From NCBI GenBank assembly GCA_907165065.1, contig OU015529.1, forward strand, positions 6,869,054 to 6,933,053: 64,000 nucleotides of DNA. The letters run 5' to 3'. The stretch comes from Caprimulgus europaeus. Taxonomy: Eukaryota; Chordata; Aves; Caprimulgiformes; Caprimulgidae. The notes under the pieces were generated by a model. That model ran no database searches, was not told where the DNA came from, and saw only the letters and a list, made by a program, of their open reading frames with translations. Shown here piece after piece: positions 37,074 to 49,100 of the stretch. A program made the translations under genes and the position numbers. Numbering within the stretch: the first letter of the stretch is position 1; each line of letters starts with the position of its first letter.

Positions 37074-40000
37074 TACATCACAGATCAGGAGACAGCCTGG
37101 CCACATTTGGCACGTTTAGTTGGAGCCATACGTATTTCCCATCACTGGGTTCTAAATGTCCCCTAAGTGCATGACCAACAGCAGGTTTATTGCTCCATGG
37201 TCCCTGGAGAACACCATAATGCCTGATGGAAGTGAGAAACTCACTATAACGGCTTGAGCCTGCTATAGTAGCGGGGATGTTGGTCCAAAACACTTCCTCA
37301 GGACTTGCAGAGTCCTAACTTTTTCCAGTGCCCTTCAAAACCCCTTATCAGAGAAGAGGTTGTCAATGAAGCCAACCTGTTTTTCGCTTCCTTCTGTACC
37401 TTCTGCATCTGACACAACGGGTCACCGCTGAATTCAGCGTGAGCAATCCGTCACGTGCTGTGACTGGGAGAAACAGCAGTGCAAGTGAAAAAACCATGTC
37501 ATACCTGTGATTCACTGCTGCTTTATTCATCTTGAACTTACTAATTTTGCCACCAAGTATTTTGACTGCAATTTTTAAATGCATCTGAAAAGCCAATTTC
37601 TGCAGCATGAACTCAGCTTAAGATGTTGCAATTTTAAGCCAGCTGACAGTGAAAGCCCACATTACTATTTCAGTGTGTGACTGGTGTTGCTGGAATGCAT
37701 GCACATCATTAAATTATTAAGTTTAGCTTTGAAACCATTTGTTTTAAACAAGGTACACATTGACTTTTTTTTTTTGTTGGAGTGGTGATATTTCAGCTGG
37801 CCTTCCTACTTGCAACAAGTGTCTCAACACAGCACTCATTTCTGCTACTCATTATAAAAAGCTCAGATAATATTTTACCTGTATACTTCCTACAGAGCCA
37901 AAATACTTAATCTTAGTTTGACAAGAGGAAGGAGCTTTATTGTTTGGAGTTTAATATCACAGATGGATTATATATTTGGATAAATTTTTAGGTACAGATA
38001 AAAGCGGGGGGGAAAGGGTCCTGAGAAGCTGTAGTTTCCCACATAATAGTTACTTCTTTAGTGTTTTCCAGTTAAATTATTTTATTTTTCATGTAAATTA
38101 TTTTGTTTTCCATCAACAAGCATTTGAGTCCCACTGCTTTCATATGGGGTGGCCAGCATGTTCCATCTGATTTTAGTTGTGAGGGTGATAGGTAGCTACA
38201 GTAGAAGGAGTCCTTGTTTTCCACTGTATTTTATCACATTTATATTTTGGAAAATATCAGCTCTTAATCTGCCTGGGTAAATTGTCTGTAGGAAACAAGC
38301 AGCTCTACAACCAACATCCACTTTTTTTCCTACAACGTCACATCATGGCAACTACAGCAAAACGCTTTCACAGCTGCAGAAATATTCCTAAGGATTCCAA
38401 CAAGCCCACGTTTGCTGCATGAGAGGACAACTTCCTCTGCAGGTCACAGTCAAGAGGTGAGGTGAAATAATATGAATTAACCTCATGGGCTGCAAATGTC
38501 TGTTACAACAGGGAGCTGATGTCAGCAAGTATGATGCTTAAGGTCTCAAGGGACCTGTATTCTGCTGCTGCTGCCTCTTGCCCAGATCCCCCCCATGAGA
38601 CCACACACAAGGTGCTTCTCCTCACCCTGGCACTCTGCTCACCTGGGTGTGTAAATTAATTAAGCTTTATGTTGCTCAAAGAGGAGACTGCATCGTCTCT
38701 CACTGTGCTTGCCAATACTGGGCAGCACTAAAGGGTTCTGCATCTGCAGTACTACTATCATCAGGAGTAAACAATGAATATTTTTAAAGTTCATAAGGAG
38801 GACAGGAAACTCTAGTGGCTACTTCTGTGAAATGACTGAGCTGTCAACAGAGCTAACTTGGCAAGAGGAGGTTAAGTGCCTACATAAGGATTTTCATACC
38901 TATATGATATTGCTGGATGCAAAATATCCGAGTTTACTGTAAGGTTATAAACTTTGCAGGAAGATACAATCAACTGAGAGGTATACACTCACCCCGCTTC
39001 ACATGTGAGCACAGAGTAGCCCAAAACTTAGAAGGCAAAACAGGATTTTCAAAAGCTTTCAGAAGACTTTCAAGAATTTAATTAAACCATTCTTATAAAG
39101 AAAAAGTACAAATTTTGGTGACCAGATAAAGATATTTAAGAAAATGTGAGGTGTGCTTGCTTTCAGTGTCTCAGAAAGAACATGATATGGTACAACAAAG
39201 AAAGAAGTCATGTGAAAAAAAAAAAAGTCATGAAGCAGAAAGAATTCACCTGGACTACCTAATTTTGAGAAGAAACAAAGGTCTGGATATAGTCCCGAGG
39301 TTCTCAATCAGCCAAATGCTACAGTGACTTCAAAAGGAATTTTGCCTGGGTGTCAGCTATAGAAATGTTCCTTAACCTGCCTGGACATTAGCATGGCATT
39401 AATCATGATTGCTCCATAAGATAATTAATGATGACATGCATTTTTTACTTCCTTACATAGCACAGCTAATAGAAGAACCAGGCTGAAAAATTAGTCATAA
39501 CAATTAAATAGGGGATGATTCCTGAATAATTAGGGTATGTTACTGTAGAATGCACTGATGCATGTATTACAAATTACTACAAAACAAATAAAATACACTG
39601 ATTTATACACAGAAAACCAAAAAACACATGCAGCTCTACAGCAAAAGGGAACTTAACTGCACATTCCATGTTTTCCATGCAACAGAAACACCTGCATTAA
39701 TACCCCCTCTAGCAGATCCTTGAGTTCAGCTGCTTTATAGAATACAGGTGCATTGCAGAAGAGATTTTGACCATGAAAGATTAAACAGTTGACCCAGATG
39801 CCCAAAGCTAACTGGTGGTAGAGACCATCCTCCTGTTCCCTAACCTCATCTATCATGAGAGGATAAAAAAACCACAAAAAAACCCAACAACAACAAAACC
39901 AGAAAGTTTTATATGTCACAGCTGGGATACACAACTCAAAACAGAGCTTGGTGGCCAACTCCCACTCTGGTTTCAGTCTCCTGAGTCTTCTCCTCTTTGG

Positions 40001-41587
40001 AGGTGCAGGATTTACTCGTGGTTAGAAAATCACTCACCTTCTTCCTGACCCCAGCCCACTTCTTAAACAGCTGCAGATCCCTGTTATGTCTCCCAGGCCT
40101 GGAAGTTTCTTGTACACGGTGCTGCACCACATCAGTTACAGCATCCTCTCAGGTAGCTTTCCTCAAAATTATAGAAGGCTGCAAATATTCAACCAACTCA
40201 AGGCACTGGACAATCCCATGCAACTTGGTCTGCCTTGCAAGCAAAGCCAGGACAAAGCAACAGGAGTTAGATCCACCAAGGACTGGATTATAACTTTAAT
40301 ATTCAACCAGAGGAAGGGTTGTAGAGCTGCTGCAGAGGAGGACAAACCCTGAGTCACAGCCTGGTCTTTGCTAACCCCTACAGCTCTGAGAAGGGCTCAC
40401 CTGAAACTGTATTTTCTTTGCCTTGTGGAGGCAGGGCAATAAATTATCTGTATTTGGCTTGCTTCTCTGCAAGGGACTGCAGAGGTGACAAGTCCACAGC
40501 ACTCAGGAACACCTGACAGCCCCTGCATGGCTGCACAGCAATGTGATTAATGTTTCAATTCTGATTAAATAGTTACCAGAGAAAAGACCATTTCCAAACA
40601 ATTTCTAACCTCTGCAGTACTAGAAGATACATAATATTATTATATCTTCATGAAAAGCATGTAGAATAACACCACAGGTAGACATAGACAGGAACATCCA
40701 TAAATGATAGCATGTTCACAATCACAGGTCACGTCCTGATGGAAATTCCTGTCACTTCTCACTGTGCTGTAATGGTTGGTGTGTGGAAAACCCCTGGCCA
40801 GAAAGAGACCTGCTTGTCAAGTAACACTGCTTCATTTTTAAAACCAAGGTAGAGTCAGAGCACAAATTACCATCAGGTCTGTGCCAGTTGTTAGAGATTT
40901 TGTCATGGAAGTCAAGGTATTTGATTACATTTTAAATATCCAGATATTGGTCTGATCAACTAGACTGATTCTTTCTACAGGAAGATTGCTGAATAGAGAG
41001 AAATTAATGGCTTCTTGTCTTCAATCTCAAAATTGAGGTTTAGGATGCTGCAAGAAAGCTAAAACCAGTAAATAGAAAAGTTGAGGAGAAAATTCAAAAA
41101 CTGTACAGACCACACATAGTTCTACCTCTCTGGTTGCATCTTCCCACTTCCCAAAGGAATAAAAAAGGCATATTTAGTGTTGTAAAGAGCATCAGGTATA
41201 TAAGGCAAATAAGACAGGGATTCATCGACAGCCCAGAGGCTGAGTGGCCAAGGCTCACATCTGCGCCAGGCACGTCATCAGCTGCAGCCCAGGGTGGAAA
41301 ACTCTTTAATGCTCTTGGTGTTGTTCACAACCTCTGGCTTTTGATGAACCTCTTCCAGGTGAGTCTCTATATCCACTCTGCCCTACCACCTGCTTGTTTC
41401 TGACCTGGAAAGGTCACTGATGCAGACAGACAGACCACAGCAAATTGTATTTGTGATCTCTGTGCTCACCTCATTGGTACAAAGTGATTGCCAATACTTC
41501 TGCCTAAGCAGTAAGGTAGGTCTTTGGCTTCTTTGTCAAAAGTGAAAGGAGCTGGCACCCAAATACATTTTCTTGTGCTTTCAGCTT

Positions 41588-41676
41588 AAAAAAAAACAAC
41601 AATCAAACAAACAAAAAAACCCAAAATAAACAACCAAACAAAAAAACCCCAACCAAACAAAAAACAAAACAAAACA
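41588..41676. repeat. A/C-rich low-complexity tract
   Basis: About 90 bases of A runs, AAAC units and CCC clusters, with almost no G or T. Confidence 0.9.
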
Positions 41677-44006
41677 TTCATGGCCAGTGGACTCGATAGA
41701 AAATGGTGGTGATTTTGCTGTGTTCCATTAAATAAAAATTAATACCATTGTGCTTGAATTGAACCTTTGGCTCCTGCCCAAATTTCAAGGTTTCCTTCTT
41801 TTGGAAAAAAAGCAAATACATGCTTCATGCAGAAGATCAAGACAGTGGAATAAGACAGGAGCTGTTTGGAAGATCACCACAAAGCTGCGCCAAGCCAAAG
41901 AAAGCTTCTCTCCGAGACTGAAAAGAATGAATAAAAATTACAAGATCTAAAGTTCTGAAAGAGAAGAAGAAAGTCATTCCCCTTCCTTCAAATCAAGAGT
42001 GAAGTACAGCATCAGACTAAGCCTTAAGCACAATCAACACTGAGGATGGGGAAAAGGAAAAAAAATAATCACAAGATCTTTATCGTGACTCACACCAAGG
42101 AGTACTTTGTAGACTGCAAAACCCTGAGGTAAGGAGGTAGGAAAGCAGGGGCACATCAGCTGTGGCTCCTTTTGTAATTGTTATTACTAACTGACTGCAG
42201 CAAATGTATCAAGCTGGGTTTGTGGTGTAGAGGATGGCTTAAAATGGAAGACAATAATATTTTATACAGTAAAAGTATCAAAGATATTTCAAAGGATTGA
42301 CAAAACATGGAAACAAAAATGCAGCTATGGCCACTTTTAACATCTATTTTAAAATCTATTTAAGAGTTGAATTTGTACTCACTGAGTAGTGTCATGAAGT
42401 GCAGTAGCATTATTCTCAGACTAAGACAAAGACTATAAGATTCTTGTCCTAAAATTAATAGCTGTGTTTACAAGCTCTTTAAGATGCTGCCTATTTTTAC
42501 TCAGTGAATCATTGCCCTTCTTTACAAATTATATTTCATTAATCTTAGCAATGCACACAAATCTCAGTGGAGTTGTTCTGCTTACATACCAAATCTGAAG
42601 TTCCAAGTCTCAACTATTTGTCACAGTATTCAACTTTTACAGAAATCTGTATTTATTGGAAGATGCCATTTCCTCACATTCTCTTAAATCAAAACAACTG
42701 ATTCCTGTCAAGCTGTTCCTCTCCCTCTTCCCCCCTCCCCAGAGGAAAACAGTAAGGCTTTTAAAGAGCAAAATTCTCTCCTGTCCAAAATTATGCAATT
42801 CTAAAAGTTAGCTTTATTTTCCAGCTGAACCTCATCTACTAAGATCAAATGAAACTTCATCTGCAAGGAGATATTAGAGAAGTTAATACATCACTTGTGT
42901 TTTTTAAAATACATGTTCATGATGATTTGGAATCAACCCAGATTAAAAGATCCAAAGGTAATACTGCAGATCTACATTAGTGAAGTGTCTGCAAATCTCA
43001 ACACAGTTTTAATGAAACAAGAAAAAAAAAAACCTCATTAAAAAGTGCTCTTGCCACAATTATTTGCTGGAATTAGGTGCCAGGCCTTCAAAGTACTTAT
43101 ATAAAATGTGACTTTCTTTTTCTTTTGGCTCTCCTTTGGTATTGGTGGGAGTTTTTTGGGCAATAACCTGGGATATGAAGCCTTTACTTTCCCCAATCAG
43201 CAACTGCTCAAATTGCCTCTGTCAATGAGTTGTTCACCTTACGGGATTGTTCACATCTGAAATGTGTTTACCTGCTTTAGTGTCTATAGGATGGCACCTT
43301 GAGCTTGCACCTGCACTAGCAGATTCACACAGGCAGCGCTGCAGCCTTCTACACCTTCTCTTTCAAAATGTGATGCCATAGCCTAATATCTGAGTGAAAA
43401 CCTCTAGTTGGAGATGAACAAAGGGCAGAGATCAAAGCTTCACTCCCTGCCCTCCTCAGCATCTGGCCCTAGAAACATGCCAGACCTCTGACATTTGGCT
43501 CTTCCTTGCACAGAATATAAATTTTAACAGTGTTTAATATCCAGGATTTCATTCCCAATTTTAATTCCTTCTCAACTCACTGTATTTAAAACCTGAATTA
43601 TAAAAATAAATCATTAAGTATTTTTCAAAAATCAGGCCAGAGACTCTGAACAAAAGCATGCTCTGTCCTCACCTTGTAAAATATTTCTGTGCTTCTAAAC
43701 AAGCTTCACACAGCTGGTAAATGTTTGCTGAAAAATACAGTCAAACAATCCCTTTGCAAAGGATTTGTAACATATAGACTTGAGCTTCATTTTGGAAGGG
43801 TCATTTACATAGCACATCCATAAGTTTTAAAAGCTGCCTTTTATTTACTCTAAACTTTCCAATTACCAGTTTGTTTACACCAACCACCACAAGGAGGTCT
43901 TGGAGAGGTCACTCAAGATATAATATATTTCTCCATCTGCTTTCCCAGCCATGCTCCCAAAGCCTGAGTTTACTTCCTTCACTTGACTCCATGAATAATC
44001 CCAGTG

Positions 44007-44094
44007 TCATGGTATTATTCAACCTGCTAATGAGCAAGAATAAACTATTATCATGGTATTATTAAAGCTGTTAATGAGCAAGAATAAACTATTA
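44007..44094. repeat. 44-bp tandem duplication (two copies)
   Basis: Units 44007-44050 and 44051-44094 both begin TCATGGTATTATT and end AAGAATAAACTATTA. They match at 41 of 44 positions. Confidence 0.95.
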
Positions 44095-44252
44095 GCAACT
44101 AGAAAACGTAGCAAGGTTAAACATTAAAGTGTCGTGCAGTGATGTTGCGCCATTATTTTTAGGCAATCTGTTTGCAGAGCAAGAGCATGGCTCATACCTG
44201 GGCTACACACACTGGCAGTCACTCGAGGCATCTAAAATTCATGACATACAGG

Positions 44253-44281
44253 AAAAAAAAAAAGAAAAAAAAAAAAAGAGA
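44253..44281. repeat. A-rich tract
   Basis: Runs of 11 and 13 A separated by a single G, then AGAG. Confidence 0.9.
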
Positions 44282-45079
44282 GATGTGTTCCCCATGAGAG
44301 CTGGAAGCAAACAGCATCCCAAAAAAGGAAGAGAAAACAATATGCTGAATCCATCAAAGCTTGTTACTTCATAGACTTTTCACAGCCAAATAAACATTTT
44401 GCAGCTGGAGGTCTGCATGAGCCAAAATAACAAACGTCCTGAGACCCGCTAGTGATTTCAGATTAGGCTGTCTGATGAGAGAGGTTGATCCTGTGCATGT
44501 ATGCATGGACAGAGTCAAGTATTTAGTGTACAGGTCCTGAAGAATAACTACCTGAAACCACCTTTTTTTTCCCCCCAGGATTGGCAGGGTTTGAGGACAG
44601 GATGGGAGATTTGGATTTGGTTTGGTTTTTTAAAGCATGTTGTGGCCAGTGGCCTTCTGGCACGTACTAGGCTCCTCCACGGCAGGAGAAGTGACTGCTG
44701 ACCTCATAACAGCTTCAGATGTTCAGAGATTTGATGGGTAGATTTGAAGAGCACCCATTTAACAGCCTTCACCAGGGACCTTGTCTTTCAGCCTTTGGTA
44801 CAACCCTGATTTTTTTGCCAATCACCAGATGTCACAGGGATGGCTCCTTCAAATACTGCCATCAGCTGGCAAATTCCAACATTTCTCATTCACACGTTTT
44901 TGCTTTTCTTCTCCACCCCTGGAATAAGTCCACTGTGGTCAAAGCTGTTTGTGCAGGTGGCTTTTGATGCTTCTGAATGGTGTTTTATTTGGCAGTGACC
45001 TTCACCAACAATTCTTAAGAAACTAAACTGTTTCTGGAGAGGAGACCCTGGAGTGAGTCAGCAGCAGTAGACAAGATAG

Positions 45080-46190
45080 GAAATCAGGGATAAGAACTTG
45101 ACAGTGGAGCAAGGTGCCACAGAGATCTGTGATAGGACTCAGACTACTCAGTGTATTCATAAATGGTCTGGAAAAGAGATAAATAGCAAGATGACATTTG
45201 CTGCCAAGATGAATTTCTTCAAGACAGTTGTAAAAAAAAAAAAAAAAAACAAACCAAAACAGCCTGCAAAGAGTTCCAGAAGCATGTTACAGTATTGAAT
45301 CACTTAGAGATATATAATAATAATAATGAAAAGATTAAATTCTGTGTCAGACAGCACAGCCTTGCATGTGAAGGAAACCAACTCTTGCTACATACACCAA
45401 ACAATGGTCTCTAAATTAAATATTGCAGCTCAGGAGACAAATTTCTGAGGTCACTGTCAGTAGGCCCCATAATGAATACTTTTGATAGTGGGGAAAAAAG
45501 CAAACAAACATCAAGTTAAGATTGAGACAAGAACAAAGGACAAAGCAGTCAGCATCACTGTGCCACTACCCATGGTGCACACACCCTGTGTAGTTTTGGT
45601 CACCCATTTTAAAGAGGATACAGAATTAGAAGATGCAAAGGGACAGGGATGATAGACTTTGACCTTTCTGCTTGGAGAAAAGACTACTAAGGGGATGTGA
45701 TAAAGAGTTATAAAATCACGAACTATCTACCAGAAATTAGGGCAGAAGCAATGAAATCAACATGTTAAACAACAACAAAAAAACAACCCACAGAATTATT
45801 TGATTGATTTGCGGATAATTCCCTTTCTTTCCCCTCCAAGACACTTCCACAGCTTCACAATGACTGCTTTCTGAGGTTGCCAAAGCATAAGTCATACATC
45901 AACTGAGAGCCCTTCGTGAAGTACACATGTGGGGAAGTTTGCATGCTTTTGTTACATGATTGGAACTCATTGTCACAGGAAGTTGTTCAGGCCAAAAATT
46001 ATAAATGTAGTCAAAAAAAGGATTAAGTCAATTAAAAAAATGAGAAGTCCCTCTATTAAACACCATAGGGCAAAGCCACCTTTTGCTTGGGAAGTCCCTG
46101 GTGTGGGAGGCTGAAAAGATAGTCTTGCTGAAGGATCATTCTATCCATGCTTTTCCATAGGCACCGGCTGCTATTCAGTGTCAGTCAATG
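45080..46190 (+). mobile_element. Ancient CR1 LINE (amniote type), about 1.1 kb, heavily degraded
   Basis: Blocks recognisable from the older CR1 elements common in turtles and crocodilians appear in the right order. These are a GTGCCACAGAGATCTGTGAT segment, TTCATAAATGGTCTGGAAAA encoding the reverse-transcriptase FINGLEK stretch, the degraded FADD motif (now FAA), AAAAAAGCAAACAAACAT, CCATGGTGCACACACC, GTTTTGGTCACCCA, CTTGGAGAAAAGACTACTAA with the following GATAAAGAGTTATAAAATCA, GGAACTCATTGTCACAGGAA with the following AGG-CCAAAAATTATAAA block, and a 3' part with GAAGGATCATTCTATCC and TTCCATAGGCACC. Stops, indels and an 18-A run at 45232-45249 break it up. It is an old fossil unlike the nine avian CR1 copies. 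Confidence 0.85.
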
Positions 46191-49100
46191 ACAGTCACCT
46201 GGAAAGAAGGAGCTTTATGCAAAATGCTTTTCTGTTCTTATATTACCAGCTCTCCAAATCAGAGAGAAAGTTTGGTTTTGTTGGCTTTTTTTTAAATTCC
46301 TGAACCATTATTATGTCTCTCATTGAGCAAATAGTGCAAGAAGATGCACACCAAATGCACATGGCTTCCAGGAAAGGTGTAGCATAACCTAGAGAGAAGC
46401 TTACATCATACCTAAGTCATCTGGATGGTTCTTCCTAAAACTTAGCTGCTGGCGAAATAAGCAAAGCACAAACTTCCTCAGATGTGTGCTTCATGAAGAA
46501 TTCCCAGTCAATGTATGATTTATAGCTTGGCATCCTCAGAAAACACAAAAATCATGGTTCAAAGATGAAATGTAGATGTGGAATTGCTATGGAGGGAGAT
46601 AGAAAGGGTTTATTCATAGATTAGTCCCAACTCCTGTATTTGTAAGTTTTTTCAGTGCCTCCAAATGTTGCACTGGACAACTATTATTCCTTTCATAGTA
46701 AGGAGATTAAGGCTGAGTGATAAGATTCTCTTCATTGTCCATAACTGTTAGCCCAGTAAAATTTTCTCTGAAAACCTTACAAGGTGAGCAATTGCATTGT
46801 TGCACCATGCTTCTCAACAAGAGAGGAGAGGTAAGTTGTCTCACTGGATTTCTGCTTGAGAGAGGTTTGCCATGTAAGTAGCAAGATCACCCCTACAGAA
46901 TGCAACCCTATTGATTTTTAGCGTGTTTGTCACTAGAATCTCTCCTGCTGGACCAAAGGCGACCAACCTTTGGTCATGGAGACCCAGAGCATTGGGGGAA
47001 AAAAATTTAAAAAATCTTTAACAAACAAAACTAAAAAAGATGGGAAAAGGTGGATTGGCTGAATAGAATTCCCAATCTAACCTTCATGCCCAGTAAAAAA
47101 CAAAACCAAACCTATGAAGGAAAGCAATGGGAAAGATGAAATCAGCAGAAACCCCAGAGAAAACAGAATGAAAAGCATCGAACAGCATCAGTAAGATAGA
47201 CAGATCGGTATTCCACAGATATTTTGGCAACCTTGGCTCAATGATGGTTTAACCTAGCATCCATTCTTCCCAACTGATCTGCTTGTTAAAGATGTCAGTT
47301 CCCTTGCACTGCCTATGGGAGTATTTTGATGGAAACATCACAGAGGACTCACTGGCGTTGTTTTCACTTGGCATCATTGACACCTTCCCTTTGTTTCCAA
47401 ATCTCCTCTTCTTCCAGCTGCATTTCTCTCTTTTTGACTTTTTTTCATGAGATTCTCCATCAGTGCCTTCTGCAGATGCTGCCAAGTGAACACAACTGCA
47501 ACGTCAGAGTTTCCCCATTCTCCTTGCAGCAAGTCCCTTTCCTGGGGCACAGTAGATGGATAGATAGAAATGAGGGAGCATGCTCAGTCAGGAGGAATCT
47601 AAAGCTTTCATTGTAAATAAAGACTTCCTATAGAATCATGAAGGTTTCCTGCAACACATGCATGGGGGAAAAAAAGAACAGTGTCAGTCATTTTAGATAG
47701 GAGCCTTGTCACACTGACTAAAGAACAACCGAGGATAACACGAGAGAAAACACAAAAGCCTTAGATGTGTCCAGTAAACTGACATTTTATCCAGTCTAAT
47801 TAAATAGTACATCAAAGACTTCTCAAATTCAAAGGTGGTGCCTGAAATTGAAGACAGGGAAAATAAACCAGAGAGATTAAAAATATGGGAATTTTGGTCT
47901 AGAAAAATTTAGACTGCTGCAACTGAGAGAGGAAACAAAACCATTCAAGTTTATTCACTGGGAGAATGATGCTAGAAAAAGGGGAATGGTCCAGAAGCAC
48001 TGGGATCTAGTACACAGCACCCCAGAAGTCACCATGCACCCTGCTGCATGTCTACATAAGGTAGAGACTGGCTCTTTGGGAAGTGAAGCCAAAGAGGTAC
48101 TGTGCCAAAAATAAGGTAACTCCTCAAATTTGTAATATAACTTCAGCCTACCAGGAAAAGCCAAGCTCACAGTGAAATCACACATTCCATGGGACCCAAG
48201 AGAATGTTCAACCAATGCAAAAATAGCTGCAACTGCGTCTTAAGTGCCTCTTCAGCATCCTCAGGGCAACAGGGAACTCCATGAGCAACCTCACTGATGG
48301 GAACTACTCACACATCCTGATGGACTCCCTGTTTGGTACTGTCTCTGCCCTAGGGTCCCTCTCCATTTGACCAGCTTTTTCAGCTGATTTTGTGGTGGCC
48401 AGGATGAGGGGTGGATTCAGGACCAAGTCTGTCCCTAGGCACACCTCCTAGGAGCTGACCACAGGGAGTGAACTTGTCCTGAGGATTGACTGCACGAAAT
48501 TTGAGGTAGTCTGTCCAAGCTGACAAGCTGGAAGGAGGAAAGAACAAAAGCTGTTAAACTTGGCAAGATGATAACTGATGAGAAACAGCAAGTACCTTGC
48601 TGTTATGAGGAGTGTACAAAGGAGACTAGACAAGAAAGGAGATTAGAGTAAGGAAAATTTAACCAGAAATATCAAGATTCACAAAAAAAACTTCTTCTTG
48701 AGAGAGAGACCCATAAATTGAGTCATTTTTATACCAAAACTGTTTCAAACCTTTAAAAGTTCAAGGAGGACAAGGGACAAAATGACCTAACAGTCCTTTC
48801 CCAATGGCTGCTGGTCGTTTGTTTCACTTCAGTTACATGGTGCAGTGCTGATGGAGCAGCATTGCAGCAGTGAGAACTGACTGAAAACAAGCTGCATTTC
48901 CAACCACCAAGCAGTCCCCCATGAAATCCATGGGACTATTCATCCACATTAAACACACTTCCAGGTGCTGGAAATAATGGATATACCAATTGTTCGGCTT
49001 TCGCTGTGCCACTGAGAAGTTAGCTGTGAATAACTATTTTCACCCTAGAGCACAGACTGCCACCCTTCCTTCCTTAATATTATTTGCATTATTCACTCCC

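Larger units (their letters stand above)
37074..45079. other. Intronic unique sequence, 37074-45079
   Basis: No gene was recognised over 8 kb. The content is AT-rich with low-complexity tracts (A/C-rich at 41588-41676, A-rich at 44253-44281) and a 44-base tandem duplication, listed separately. Short open frames have no recognisable domain. Confidence 0.5.

Noticed and set aside
37243-37269. Short hairpin with ACTATA/TATAGT arms
   Set aside because: The stem is too short and imperfect for a microRNA precursor, and nothing nearby supports an RNA gene or transposon end.
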